The notes: a model not told the origin generated them from the sequence alone. A DNA stretch of 64,000 nucleotides from Acanthosepion esculentum (GCA_964036315.1 OZ038488.1:70015488-70079487); one strand, 5' to 3'; shown: positions 1 to 12,614, counted from the stretch's first letter. A program made the numbers and translations.

Positions 1-89
1 ACACATGAATTTTGTTATATACCTACAAACATTAATAAGCATTTCTTTCTTTACCATATATGCATACATACATTACGACAATGGCAAAG

Positions 90-330
90 TGACCAAGCAT
101 ATCAGTTTCAGACACTTTTCTGGTACTGTAATATACCTTCCACATACATTTTCTATGAATATTTGCATGATAACTGTTCAGATAAGCTTTCCTCTTTGGT
201 ACCTCAACTTTAATTAAGGCACTGTACTAGATTGGAAGCTAGGTTTGATCATTTTAGAGTTGAAATGGCTAGGTTAACTGTTAGATCTAAATTCTGAAAA
301 TAAGTAAAATATTTTATACCTAGCATCCTT
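90..330 (+). pseudogene. Decayed 3' end of CR1/Jockey-type LINE (C-terminus of ORF2)
   Basis: Read with frameshifts, this stretch gives LFYEYLHDNCSDKLSSLVPQ and then CTRLEARFDHF. These align with the C-terminal region after the reverse transcriptase in the better preserved element at 57868-60279 (LFYKYFHGNCSEELLSLV, PTRLASHSYPF). The similarity ends near 300, before any 3' UTR or A-tail, and a second copy of the same region begins about 100 bp on. It is a dead fragment with no usable frame. Assignment to the family rests on the shared protein pattern, so it is moderately secure. Confidence 0.55.
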
Positions 331-394
331 GACATAGTAGAAGGCTCCTAAAAATTGGTTAAACTGAATTGATACAATCTGTCAAAATTCTAGA

Positions 395-745
395 CGGATG
401 AATTTTGCTCTATGGTACCTAGACATTATGAATTTAAGTGCAGTACTAGATTGGCAATAAAGTTTTATCATTTTACTGTTGAACTGGCTAGTTGCAACCA
501 TAAGTTCTATGCTAACAGTTTCTTATTTCTCACTTCTTGCTTGTGGAACTCTTCTGGCTTCTTGCTTTCCAGTCAATTTTGATCTTCTAAATTTAAATGC
601 AATGTCAATCGTTATATTCTGTCTTAATTCTTGTTCTTTTATTGTTCTCTCTCCTTAATGTTTTTTTTTCTCATATTTTGTAATCAGTAACCTCTTGAAT
701 GTTAGTAGCTCTATTCTCTTGATGAAATGATTAAAAAAAAAAGTA
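395..745 (+). pseudogene. Second decayed LINE 3' end, with 3' UTR and A-tail
   Basis: A second copy of the same LINE C-terminus. CSTRLAIKFYHFTVELA, then FLTSCLWNS and FKCNVNRYIL, match PTRLASHSYPFTVET, YTSRLWNS and FKCSINRNLQL of the element at 57868-60279. It continues into a pyrimidine-rich 3' UTR, a sequence like the cttggggtga end of the younger copies, and a short A-run at about 731-742. Related 3' ends lie at 23440-23608, 38786-39270 and 53359-53846. The frame is broken throughout. Confidence 0.6.
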
Positions 746-1586
746 TTACAGATATACACACTATATATAATGCAAGACATTTTGCAACAGAATAAGTATA
801 AATAAGAGGATTTAATTACAAAAGAGGGCAATATTTTGATAATTTTTGCTTACTTTTGTCAATGAAATAACTGCTACATTGAGTATTTTTGTGGCAGAAA
901 CCCTCATCTTTGCACTCCTCTTCCAAAGTAACAAAAGACATAAAAGTCTGGGTTTAAAATCCTAACTGTCTTAATGATAATATGATGTGTTACACAAACT
1001 GAAAAACTTATTTCACACTTTCCAACCACAGTGAAGAAGGCTTTGTATCATGCAGAATAAAATGTACCCATGCTATTCACATATAAAAATAGGAGATTGT
1101 ACTGTACGCAGTGTGTGTATAAATATGCAACCACATTTACATATATATCTTCTGTAACATACTCTACTATAATTGAAAAGCAAAATGTCTATTGAGAATG
1201 CTTTTTTCTTTTTAAGCAAAAGAATTATAAATCTTGTAAAAAGGATGGAAGAGGTAAAATTGTACTCAGTTACTGTAGAATGTCAGTAGTGGCATATGTG
1301 GATCAGGTAGCAAGAAGCGGGTAGGATTTTAGAGGAAAAGGAGTGAAAAGAACTTATAATGCTTTAAAAAAATATATATATATCTTCAAAAGATTGTGCC
1401 AAAAATAATAAATTAATAAATAATCGTGCCTTCTTTATCATGAAAATAAAAAATGAGTGCTTCCCTTCCTTTTGTTTAATATTCCTTTCAAAAAAACATT
1501 ACAATTAACATAAATGATGAAGCCAAATAATTTATAGATGCTACAAAACAAAAAGAAAAATGATTAATTAGTGAAAAAAAAAAAAA

Positions 1587-1630
<44 letters not shown>

Positions 1631-2850
1631 CATCCTTGATTTCCTAAAATTATGTTGGGTGTAATTTTATCTAATGTCAAATTAATATCAAGCGAGAAAT
1701 ATTTTTAATCTCTAAAGGAAATATTAAAACTACTGATAAACTTTACATATGAACTTATCAGGAAATTTTATAAGATTTTCTTAATGTTTTAATTTTTTTT
1801 AACTCACTATATTGGACTAAAAATCCATTCGGAGTTAAAGATTAAACCTTTTAAAAACTTTTACAAGGTGCTGAAAAGATCTTGGCCTGACAAAGGGATT
1901 TTTTTTAATTTGTGATCTTTGGCAGACTTTGGGAAATGAGTTTAGCGGAGACCTTTTTAGTACCCCTTATAATTCTAAATAAAGGGTGGATCCTACATTT
2001 TCATCTAAATTTTACACAAAAATATCAAGAATCTTTTAAAACAGGCTTTTTTATGCTTTTTTGAAATTGATGAAGCCAAACTGAAGATCCCTGAAATTCA
2101 TTTTCCTAAAAATGATTAAAAAATTAAAATAAGTTTTGAGAATCAGATGAAAAAATATTGCTGATAAGATTAAACATCATCTATCATCTCATCACTAAGC
2201 AATGTTGAGTAATTTTTGCTAGTGAATGCATATTGCCAACAATACATAAAATGATTAAGGTAGATTATTATTTGATATGTCCTTTGGCAATGTATAAATT
2301 TTATAGACAAGAGAAATTACATGAATTATATTCCTGAGCTAAACTCTGAGAAGTAATCTTTTAAATTTTCTTCTTGAATGTTAAAATAAATTCCCATAGT
2401 TAAAATTGTTATACTTTTCTGGTTTTCTTTAAAACTCCCATACCAAATTTCATGTGTTTTTTTTTGTTTTTTATTTTTTAAATCTAGGTGTGAACACCAT
2501 GTAATCTACTAAATAATTATTTCTATGCTTACCCTTTGTTTATAGTGTGTTTGTTTTCAAGCTATTTGCAGAGAAAAGGCTACAGGGATTGAACTCATCC
2601 CTGTCTATTGTAACATAAAAAATGAAACCAAACATTCTACTTTCAGTTAAATAAAATTTGTAAGCCTAGTCAAACAAACAAGTGACTTATTATAATTCAC
2701 TGTCAGATGAAGATAAGTAAATTGTGCATATAATAAAACTAAAAGTATTCACTATAAAGTACATCTTGGATCAAGCAGTTCATCTCAGAAAGATCATAAA
2801 TTTTTCTCATTGAAATTATCAATTAAAAATACTTTGACTATGAGAGAATA
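746..2850. other. Unassigned AT-rich sequence
   Basis: No coding frame or recognisable repeat stands out. It contains an A-run followed by a (TA)n microsatellite at about 1574-1628 and several shorter A/T tracts. It could be intronic or intergenic. Confidence 0.4.
1574..1628. repeat. (A)n(TA)n microsatellite
   Basis: About 17 A residues are followed directly by roughly 19 TA dinucleotides. Similar simple tracts recur at 10407-10449, 15830-15864 and 25832-25864. Confidence 0.95.
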
Positions 2851-2853
2851 GTA

Positions 2854-3394
2854 TTAGGTTGAGTCATAAATAATTTCCATTTTTGTTTATTAAATTTATG
2901 AACTTGATTCTTCAAAAAATAAAGTACAATTACATTTTTATTCAATTATATATTTACCATTATTTGCAATGATTTGTTGCCATTTATCAGGCAGTTCTTC
3001 CAAACCTTCTGAGTAAAACTAAAAGGTTTAGCATTGAAAAAGTTTTTCAATGAACTCTTAAAATTGGTTTTCATTAGAGGAAGTTTCCCGCCATCAAAGC
3101 ATTTTGTAGCAATTGAAAAAATAATAATCATTTAGTGCAAAGTTAAATGAATGTGTTAGGTTAGGCAAAACAGACCAACACAGTTCAAAAATTTTTCCAG
3201 GGTCTTGAATTGTTGTGGAGGAGAACTAGATTTTATCTTTTAATCCACTGTGTATGCTGCCACTACCATGAAAAAACTCAGGTATATTAGTGTACTGTAA
3301 ATTTATTAACTGCCACATATCATTAGTAGTTAGGATGATACAACCGTCATCACAATTGATTTTTAAAAACAGAAATTACTTCAAACTCAACCTA
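2854..3394 (-). mobile_element. Internally deleted mariner-like element with both ends
   Basis: The right-to-left reading carries a mariner transposase C-terminus: frameshifted pieces ending in EGLEELPDKWQQIIANNGKY, the usual end of this family. The termini are inverted repeats. The left end reads TTAGGTTGAGTCATAAATAA; the right end, reverse-complemented, begins AGGTTGAGTTTGAAGTAATT. TA dinucleotides at the outer edges (2852-2853 and 3393-3394) fit the usual target duplication. The span is about 540 bp against about 1.3 kb for a complete element, so the N-terminal and catalytic parts are lost. It is non-functional. Confidence 0.75.
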
Positions 3395-4562
3395 CTCTGT
3401 CAGTAATTCTACAATAATTCCTGACCACTGACAATCTCTACCCTATTGTTAATAAACATGAAAACTGAATACCAAATCTTGTTTAGAAATATTTGAGATA
3501 AAAAAAATTCTGTGCTTATTAACCAATTCCCATCTGAAATATTTAATTTGTTACTGCAAAAAATAATTAAAAGGTAAGCAGGGGAATGATAGAATAGGGG
3601 GGAGTATTTAAAAAAAAAATAAAATAAAATAAATAAATTTTGCCTAAATATATTATGTTCAAATGAAGACAGTGCTAGAATAAAACTGGTTATTGTTTCA
3701 TTTCCCACTCAGTGTGTGCAATCATTAGAGTAAATGAAAGACTTGCATATTTGCTTACTTAATCCTATTCTTAAAATCACAGGTCATATAAACATAGTAA
3801 AACTATAATATTCCTTAGACATTAAGCTGATTAAGTTGTTATCATTTTCAATATTGCAATTATTTCATTCAAATTAATTTTTGTTCTTATCAGTAACTTT
3901 TTTTCCTGCAGAAAAAAATGTACCACTAATTAATAAAAATTTTAAATAGGAAATACATTACACTGAAGAAGAACTTAGAGGGGAATATGCTTAATAAATA
4001 TAGTCATGGTTGTGAAGTAGATATCTAAACATGAAATTTACACGCACACAGTTTATACTTTTGCAGGCCTAATGTTGAAGCTAATTTTAAGTGGGGTCAC
4101 ATCATACATGAGATATAAAATTAGCATATGTGCTGCTGGCCCTGGCTATGCCATTGACCAAACTATATGTCCATTTACTATAGTCATGAAAGTACAGCTG
4201 TATTTAAAATAAATAGGATTTTGAAAAAAATAATGTTTTACTTAACTGCATCCAATAATAATACATGTTATATTCACACATTAGTATTGTATTATAAAAT
4301 ACAAACATGGTAAAATAGGTTAGTCTATTGTAATTTGGCCTATCAGAAAAGGAACTCACTTGATACATGATAAAATCATTTTTTTAAAAGTGAAAATTTG
4401 GGGGTTGTACGTTACACAAGCATGTATGTTCACATACACACACACAAAATGGCAGCAGTATTTACAAATACCACAAAGACATACACAACTTAATAGATAA
4501 TATCATACTGTCAATTCTATAACTAACTCTACCCAAATACATCTATTCAGAGCTAATCACCA
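3395..4562. other. Unassigned AT-rich sequence
   Basis: No gene or family is recognised. The one longer frame on the minus strand (3409-3708) is hydrophobic and low-complexity and is probably chance. Confidence 0.35.
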
Positions 4563-4980
4563 TGCCTGAACTTTGAAATTATTTTTACTGTTTTGTTTTT
4601 CTCCTCTACCAATAGGAGCAGATAGGTTCATCTATCTTCCAGTTTACACTCCTCTCCAGTCTTTTGAACAGGAGTAGAGGTTTACTCCTTGTTTCCTGTT
4701 TAGGAATGAGTTTCCAGTTCCTTCTAAAGTCTGCTTCAGCAATGTACTCCTAGCATCTGCACCTGAACTCTGATAATTTTATTCACTATTTATTTCATCT
4801 CCTCCACCAATGGGAATAGATAGGTGAACCTATTGTCCAGTTCACACTCCCTCCTCCCCATCCTTTTGAATAGGAGTAGAGGTTTACCCCTTGCTTCCTA
4901 TTTAGGACTGGGTTTCTTGTTCCTTCTAATGTCTATTTCAGTTCTATACTTCTAACACATGTCCTTCCTTATGCTAATAC
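4563..4980. repeat. Two-copy tandem duplication, period about 198 bp
   Basis: Two adjacent blocks share the same order of motifs: a 'cctgaact.tga.a.ttttt' start, 'ctcctc.acca', 'gataggt', 'tccagtt.acactcc', 'ttttgaa.aggagtagagg' and 'gttccttcta'. Corresponding points at 4601 and 4799 give the 198-bp period. The copies differ at roughly a quarter of positions by eye, so the duplication is old. No coding potential is seen. Confidence 0.7.
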
Positions 4981-6271
4981 AACTCTTCCCTGTAACCCTT
5001 TATCTTGAGTGGCTCTTGGACCTTGTATTGGGTGAACATTGGTAAATATATATGTATATAAACACATAAGCTATCTTGGTTAAGTTTGACTTGAAGAATT
5101 TGTGATTTCTGCTGGGAATTATGGATATTCGTACCTTAAGCTTCAACTAATTGGGATCAAAAGTGTCCTATCCAAACTTGTGATGCTTAAGAAGGCACCC
5201 TTATTTAAAATCTGATGGCATAACATAAATGTTTCTAAAAATAAAATTCTCAAGTTTGTGAGAAACTCAGCATAAACGTAGAGGGGGGTGTAATTCAAGA
5301 TTATTTTGATAGTTTAACTTGTTTTTTCATTTTCTTTAGATATCTGTTCCTGCTGACACAAGTGTGACATTTATATGAAAATATCAAGACCAATGAAAGG
5401 GCTGATGAAATTTTATATATAAGTAAACATTAAAGTAATTATTAAAAGAATGATCAAACACAAAAAGAAGCAAATATTAAATTATGAACAGAATTCCAGT
5501 TGTGATTTCTTGTGTTCAGTTCATGTTTTTGGGAAAGGCATGGGCCCACCTACATTTTTACTGTCTCATTACTTTAACAAAAGATCTTGACACAGATATG
5601 CAAAAACATAACAATGTTCTACCTGTCATATGATATTTGGAGATGAGATGGTTGCTACTAAATAACAGCCTTTGCTCTCTGACATGTCATGAAGATAAAA
5701 ATTAAACACTCTACACCAGTGACCTCCATGTTATCAACCCAACCAAAATATGCAAAACTTATCAACAAATTTCATGACTAATCTTTTATAGTTTCTGCAA
5801 TAATTATTATAGTCATCAGTTGTGCAAGATATTCAATTAATTCAGCAAAATAGAAATGGTGCAAATCATTGATATCCAAAACCAAATAAAAAAAATTTTT
5901 TTAAAAAATGGAGGTAGGTTCTTCCTTCGGAGTTAAATGCAATAGAATCTTCCTCATATTAAATGATCTAACAGTCACAGCTGAATTTTCAAGATGAAAT
6001 TTTGCAGTAGGTATTACAGTAATATTTTGGTGAGCTTTCATTTTTTCTATACGCACTGTAAGTAGAAATGCTGTATAATGTCTCATGAATGATTTCTATT
6101 TGTGAGTGGTGTTTAACACATATGTCATGTACCATATTTTTCCAATTTCAATGATATATGCCAATTTTCATAGCAAAACTTTGAATTGATTAATTTGTTT
6201 CTTTTTTAAGGCTTATCAAACATTTGCAGATTATTTAAAGCCAAAAAATATTTTGGGATTTTAAGAATTTT
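4981..6271. other. Unassigned AT-rich sequence
   Basis: Nothing recognisable was found. The only short frame (5901-6086, minus) has no family resemblance. Confidence 0.35.
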
Positions 6272-6526
6272 GGGGGAGATAATGATTTATTAATACAAGC
6301 CCTACTAATTAACCTAGAGATGGGACAAAAGAGGTGGGTTCATACCTTTCCCAAATGAATATCACAAACCCAACTCCAATCTCCAATTCTGAGCCATTAT
6401 CTATTATACCACTGCACATTCAAACTTACACCTGATATTCCCATCTAGATACCCACCAGGCTCAACATTGCTTAACTTTGGTGATCATACAAGAACCAGT
6501 GTTTCCAGGTGATATGGCTGTAAGCC
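6272..6526 (-). mobile_element. 5S rRNA-derived SINE (SINE3-like)
   Basis: Read on the minus strand from about 6526, the first 100 nt follow 5S rRNA almost in register: GCCATATCACC near the start, then TGATCACCAAAGTTAAGCA, GAGCCTGG and GATGGGA, ending in a CAGGTG block. About 10 nt between GATGGGA and the end are missing. This is the internal promoter region of 5S genes (A box, intermediate element, part of the C box). After the head (6425-6526) comes a tRNA-like stretch and a body ending near 'taggttaattagtag'. The body also occurs at 9335-9402, 28880-29065 and 47520-47665, all on the same strand. A plain 5S pseudogene is less likely, because the body continues beyond the 5S part. Confidence 0.65.
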
Positions 6527-8905
6527 AAAACTTTGGAGAAGAAAATAAAATCCCTTTGATTTATAAGGTAAATTTACAAGACTTATCTTGGGGGGGGGGG
6601 GAGTGCCTTCAATACTAATAAATATATATAATTACATACACACACTGCTGAATGAGATGAATTTATAATCTAGTACATTCATATCCAATAAAACTTATTT
6701 ATATACAAAAGTATAAAGAGGAATACTAATTTCAAGAAAGGTATCATAAACTGACTACAGATTTGAGTACAAATATATCTCCATATACCAACACCCAAAC
6801 AGACTTACAATCAAAAATATATTCAATCATTACCATTTCATTTCAAAAGAATCAACTAAAAACAAAATCAATCATAAAGGCAAATATTTGACATAAAAAA
6901 AGGATTAAAAAAAAATCTACCTGCAATTCATGACTTATTACTGCAAATAATAAACATCACATCCAAACAGGTGGTACCAGTCACAATCTTTTCATAAAAC
7001 AGCAGCAAATAAAACTGATTGTATTTGCAATGCAGAGTAAATTTTACCCTAATTTTTTTCTTTATTCTACACACCCCAAATAAGATAGAAATATAGCAAT
7101 TTGAAAGTTAATAAAAAATAAAATAAAAAAGTGTCTATTAATTTTATAAGGCTTAACATAATTAGCGAAATGCATGTTGATAAAATCTTTCATAAAGAAA
7201 ATGTCCTTTAAAAACTTACAAACAAAACAATAAAATGCCTACTCATAAGAGCCTCCCAAACAAACATAGATCCTACATATACTTTGCCAGAAAGAAAAGA
7301 AATTCAATTTTATTTTGCATTTAAACCAATAAGACGTATATAAAGATGAGGTTATTTTGCTATTCCTAAATATTTCTAAGTACCAACAAAAACTGAACAG
7401 TTTATTTTATGAATGTTCTATTCATAAAATAAATTAAACTGTTCAGTTTTTGTATAACAAATTAATCTATTCTACATGGTAAATTTTCACTTCAAGAAAA
7501 ACCTAATTAGTTTTTATTTATATAATGGATGTGCCAAAGTTAAAAAAACAATTTTTTAAATCGTTTTCAAAATTGCTGTAACACAAGAAGGTACTGAAAA
7601 ATGCCAGTTCAAACTATTTTCCAAAATTTGATCAAAAGACCAAAAATCAGAATGTTTTTGTCTAAGATTTTTCATGCAGGCCAATAGATGTCATACATAC
7701 TGTTTAATAAATAAATTGAGGCATCTACCTGAAATACAAAGTATCTACTATAACATTTGAAGTAATAAATATATATTCTCATTAGTCTAATAATACATCA
7801 GATTAAATATAAATCCATTAAATCCTTATAAATTATATATAACAAAAATTATGTTCCAACAAAGAATAGTTAGGGTATTTCAGGAAGATATTTGTAGTCA
7901 TTATAATTACAGTGCTCAATATTGAGTGGCAGAGCATTAATAATAAAAACAAATAAAATGTTTACTCATCTCTACTCGGAGTTTCATAGATTCTGAAATC
8001 TACTCATCAGGAGACAAAAGCATTTTTGATTTTATTTTCATATCACATCTTTCTTTGCTAAGTTATAACATCAAATAATGTGAATCTAACTTCCTTAATG
8101 TTAGTATATAATGTAAGTTTAATTTGTTTCAAAGTTAGGTATTAATGAGACCTCACCGGAATTTGCTAAACACATAATTCATAAGTAGAGAAAGAAAGAA
8201 AAAAAAAAGATTCTTTTCAGATCTTCTTTTATTGAATATTATAAAAGCTGGAGAGTATACCAGCTGAAACATGATGTAAACAACAAAGATGAGGATATTG
8301 TTTTAAATGATTCATGGAAGCATAATGATGTTTCATCTCAGAACTTCAGACAATACTATGAAATAGATACATAGGAAGATTTTTGTCTTTACTATGTAAA
8401 AGTCAAAAAAGTACAAACAAAATCTCATATGGCAAGCTCTGAGACCAACCATAATTTCCCAAAGGAGCAAATCTTGTCTCCTTGTGGACCAAACAAAGTA
8501 ATACATGGAACAGAAAGAGAAAAACCAGCAGCAAGAACATAAATTACAGCATGAAGACCACTCCATAAATATACAACCTTCTCTAAGAATAGATCCATAC
8601 AGTATTGCAGACAGATGAATAAAGAAAGTGATACTGTTTCAGGTTTGAGCAAATTACAAATAAAGCTCTGTGCGAACTCTAAGAATGGGTTTTTGTATCA
8701 TTAACAAAAAATTTTTTTTTAAATAATCTATCTCTGCAAGACATTTGAGAAACAAGTCGTCTTGCAGCAAACTGTTTACTTTATTGTAACAAACCACCAT
8801 CTACATGGATCACAAAACATTTAATAACTTCAACAATTAAGTTAAATTAATTAAAATTTTAACTTATGAAATATGTAACCATGGATATCATGGATAGGAT
8901 TTATA
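6527..8905. other. Unassigned AT-rich sequence with one hairpin
   Basis: Contains a G-run at 6591-6601 and a strong inverted repeat at 7386-7452. No coding region is recognised. Overlapping minus-strand frames at 8333-8652 are Cys/Phe-rich, with no family match. Confidence 0.35.
7386..7452. repeat. Near-perfect hairpin (about 28-bp arms)
   Basis: The left arm beginning CAAAAACTGAACAGTTTA and ending TTTTATGAAT is mirrored by the right arm, which has about 5 extra nt, with a 5-nt loop. It could be the remains of a foldback element or an extruding palindrome. It carries no coding sequence. Confidence 0.8.
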
Positions 8906-9640
8906 CACAGTCTGATCAAAAAATATGGGGACTGTTGCTATGGAAATAGAGTTAAAGTACACAGAGTGAAACCACTTGGCACAGACTGACCTTGAATTGC
9001 CCTACAAACACTAATTTATAACATTCTCACTCATTTCTGTTCTTTAGAGCAGTGTTTGGAAGGAAAGTGTGTTGAGTGTGTTTATCTCACCACACCAGAG
9101 ATTCCATCAGTGACCATGGATTGTGCAGCAGATTTTGGCCAAGCACAACATTCCCCAGGTTCGACAATTACTTTAATCCCCAGATCTTGCCCCTTGCAAC
9201 TTTTTCCTCTTTAAAAATAAAATCCTATTTGAAAAGAACAATGTTGGGTAGTTGTTTTGTTTAATGGCATATGAACCCCTCTGTGTTATTTAATCCCAAA
9301 ATCTAAATATTTTGTAATCGATTTTATTTTGCAGGGAGACAATAGTGATTTTAGTGATACAAGTTTTACTAATTAACCTATAGTTGGGAGAAATTCATAA
9401 CTTTGAAAGGAACAAGATTTCAAGACATTGAAGAAATCCAAGAGAATGCTATGAGGAAGCTGCCTGCTATCCCAAAAATGGAGCTCCAGGAATGCTTCCA
9501 TCAATGGAAACATCACTGGATAAAGTGTCTTCAGCAGGAGACTATCTCAAAGGAGATTAAATGCCAAATTGATATGTGTTATAGTTTTCTTTTTATAGCA
9601 CCAATCCTAATACTTTGATCGGATCTTGTATACTGTGTCC
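8906..9640 (+). mobile_element. Decayed mariner-like element with inverted ends
   Basis: The left end reads CACAGTCTGATCAAAAAATA. The right end, reverse-complemented, reads CACAGTATAC and, after a small insertion, GATCAAAGTATTAGGATTG, so the termini are recognisable inverted repeats. Between them lie mariner transposase pieces. At 9119-9240 a shifted frame gives PDLAPCNFFLF, containing the third catalytic Asp region. At 9403-9525 comes KGTRFQDIEEIQENAMRKLP followed by ECFHQWKHHWIKC, the C-terminal end. About 160 bp of unrelated sequence, including SINE tail, separates the pieces. The N-terminal half is missing, so the copy is dead. Confidence 0.72.
9241..9402 (-). mobile_element. SINE tail lying inside the mariner relic
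   Basis: This stretch breaks the transposase reading between KSYLK and KGTRF. Its right part (9335-9402) matches, on the minus strand, the 3' body of the SINE at 6272-6526 (the 'taggttaattagta' and 'cttgtat' blocks). It therefore inserted after the mariner. The left part, 9241-9334, is not identified. Confidence 0.5.
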
Positions 9641-10403
9641 CACTCCGAAATAAAGCAACATAAAGAAACCCAAGAAATTGTCCATCATCCATTCAGTCTG
9701 TGATACAGTGTTGGGGCCTGAGGAATTGCCAATAAACCACAATAAGCAAAAGCTGATACACAGCACATATATCCTTTCAAATATGGTCATTTTACTATCA
9801 CATAACTGCTTCATGCATGATACTATGTTAGTTTTGAAAGCTGTTGAATGTTCAACACTAAGATTACTTCAAAACTTTTCATGCAATCTCTACTAAAATT
9901 AATTAGACCCTTTAATTCCAACACAATATCTCAAGAAACAAGGACGTATAAATAATAAAAACTAATCATGTTAATTATATAATATTTAAATCAATAGCCA
10001 TGTTTGTGCAGATCTTAGTGTTTAAAATAATTACATATTTCCCACTGGGGCCAGAAATTTGAATTTTGATTTTCAATGCAAGCAGATCCTCCTAACAACC
10101 CAATCTTCCTGCTCTATACTCAGAGTAACTTTAAATACCAATAGAAAAAAGTTTGTATATGCTAAGAGATATTGTGTACAGATATGAAGGACCAAAGAAC
10201 ATTTTACTAATCAAAAGATTATTAGCATAATTAGCCAAGCTGAAACAGTTTTAAGTGGACAAGTTCTTTTTCTAAATATAAGAGGGAAAAAAAAGTCATC
10301 TTACACTTAGATTTTATAAACACCAAAAGGAAATCATTTAGTCAATTCAATGAGCCATAATAAATGTCTGAATTAACAGTATTCAACCTTCTAGAGATTC
10401 TAA

Positions 10404-10450
<47 letters not shown>

Positions 10451-10715
10451 CTAACAACAGCACAATAAAATGTATAAAAGTCTTTTGTTAATGTTGGTAC
10501 TTTTCTGTTCACTATTGTGATCAAGAAATGTAAATAGTTCAACTGTGAATGAAGGTGTGACAATATAAAAAAAATTAAGCTAACCATTCATATTCACAGC
10601 TTACAAGGGCAACAGAGTATTATTCAGCTTTTCTTTTAATGAAACTGAACTCTGTATTAGAATGTAAAAACATTTAAAATATTTATCTTTGCAATTTAAT
10701 CTAGACACATATTTG
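9641..10715. other. Unassigned sequence with (AT)n microsatellite
   Basis: No gene is seen. It holds about 21 AT dinucleotides at 10407-10449. The minus-strand frame over this tract owes its length to the low-complexity repeat. Confidence 0.35.
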
Positions 10716-10719
10716 GTTA

Positions 10720-11300
10720 AACACAGACATGTCTAAAGTGATAGGTGTCCAGTATCATGTAGGATCCCATCTACTTCAGTAAGGTGCAGAAACTCAATAT
10801 AGCATTGATTCCACAATTGATCAGAAGACCATAGGATAAATGCAAATAGACATCTTCATGTCCCATAAATGCTCAATTGGGCTTATATTGGACAAACATT
10901 TATGCCCCCCCCCCTCCACTGAAAGTCTCCAAAATGATCCACAAAGCTATTCTGTGAAACTTGCTGGAATACATGAAGACCATGAAAGAGTGCAAATGGA
11001 CACAAAACAGTGTAACATACTAGTCACCAGTCAGTGACATATTTCAATGAATCAGTGGATACAATTCATACCATGTGAACACATGCACTACACTATTATG
11101 GCAACCACTACCAGCCTATATAATACCATGCTGACCCCACACCCTAACCTTAACACCAATCCAAAACAACTAGAATCACAACCTCTTAGATTATGCCACA
11201 TGATAACAGTTCTCCAGAGTCCAATTAGTAATATCATGAGCCTTGGTAAAGCATTGTGTTGACAGAGACCTTGGTGGGCTTTCATAAATCTGATGATAGA
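10720..11300 (-). pseudogene. Decayed Tc1-like transposase
   Basis: On the minus strand, around 11225-11210, the reading NWTLENCYHVA resembles the NWT.E.W..V.WSDES block of Tc1-like transposases. Near 10895-10850, SPIEHLWDM matches the NPIEHLWD motif that holds the third catalytic acidic residue. The order and spacing fit one element with many stops and frameshifts and a poly-C run (10905-10915) between the two blocks. Terminal repeats were not found. The first motif is weaker than the second, so confidence is modest. Confidence 0.45.
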
Positions 11301-12600
11301 TTTACTAACACTTATGGATATATCATCTAAAAATTAATACAAAATATTTTTCAAGCTTAGCTTAATCAGGTTCAGTGCCAAATGAAAACAAATTGTAGTA
11401 GGAAGATATTTTTTCCAGTCTAAAGAATATGATCAATTAAAAGAGAAAAAATAAAAATCAACATTTAAAATCCAAAGCTCACTGTGTATTACCTAGTGAT
11501 ATTAGTAGCAAATACATAACCAGATTAGTCTTTATTACTAAACTAGCAAACAAGTTCTTGGCTAATAATCAAATAATATCACCTTAATGACCATATATGT
11601 AAATGTGGCTACTTTTATGCCTAAGAAAAGTTATTTAAAAAAAATAAATAATCTAATTAGGTTAAGGTTATTATCACTGGGATGTAGTTATTTTTGTTTT
11701 TCAAAGCCTTTAAAACTAAATGCTTAACTGTAAGTCATCAATAAAACTATTCTGTTTATAGCAGCTGCACTGTGTTATTGATTTCCATGTACTAATGCAG
11801 ATCGAGTGGGAATCTCCCAATGCAACAATAACACTTCTACAACTTGCCTATCATTAGTAAAAAAACAGATAAACTACTATTTACAACAAGTGAGACTCAA
11901 ATGTCACAACTTATTTAATTGTTCTATCCGTTTTAAGCTGCTCACTACAGTATAATCCAGGAGAGCTACAATATCTTAAGCAGGTTTTTGCAGTACAATG
12001 TTCATGATGAAAATGCTAAAAATCTAAATATGTACTCGTTTTATTTATGTAGTAGACAATTAGTAGAACATTTCTCAAAGCACTGGTTCTTTCACAAGTT
12101 GGGTCTGTGGTAAACAGAAAGTTGCTACCTAAAACTTGGCTCAAAATTCTGAAATAATTAAACAATCTATTTCCTTATTTCTAAACTTAATAGTCTGCAG
12201 TAAGAAAAATATCTTTAAAATTCAATATAATAAAACTGAATTCATATATTAATCCAACTATTTTTCGATATCCCTATTAGAAGGAAAACTGTATGCATCA
12301 TTTTAAAGCTTGTTTAAAGGACTGGAATAATGTAACATAAAACAAAGTGCAAAACATTGATTTTTATGTAAAAGTAAAATCATAATCACAATTCTCAGAA
12401 AGAGAAATGTGCTTCTATTCATAACATGGCAGAAAACGTGCAAATAAAAATACATTTAAAACATCAATGATACATTTTCAATAGAAGATTCTTTTTACAA
12501 ATTTGCTTTTTAACAGTTTTTAAAAAATTATAATAAAAAATACCATTTAAATTTATTACAAAATTAATCATTCAGCATTTACACAGCTTCAAAAGATCAT
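11301..12600. other. Unassigned AT-rich sequence
   Basis: No coding region or known repeat is recognised. Confidence 0.35.
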
Positions 12601-12614
12601 CAAAAGCTCACACC

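Noticed and set aside
6591..6601. G-run as a possible G-quadruplex
   Set aside because: A single run of 11 G is a simple tract; no repeated spaced G-tracts.
8333..8652. Overlapping minus-strand frames with Cys-rich segments
   Set aside because: No zinc-finger spacing, no splice context and no known family.
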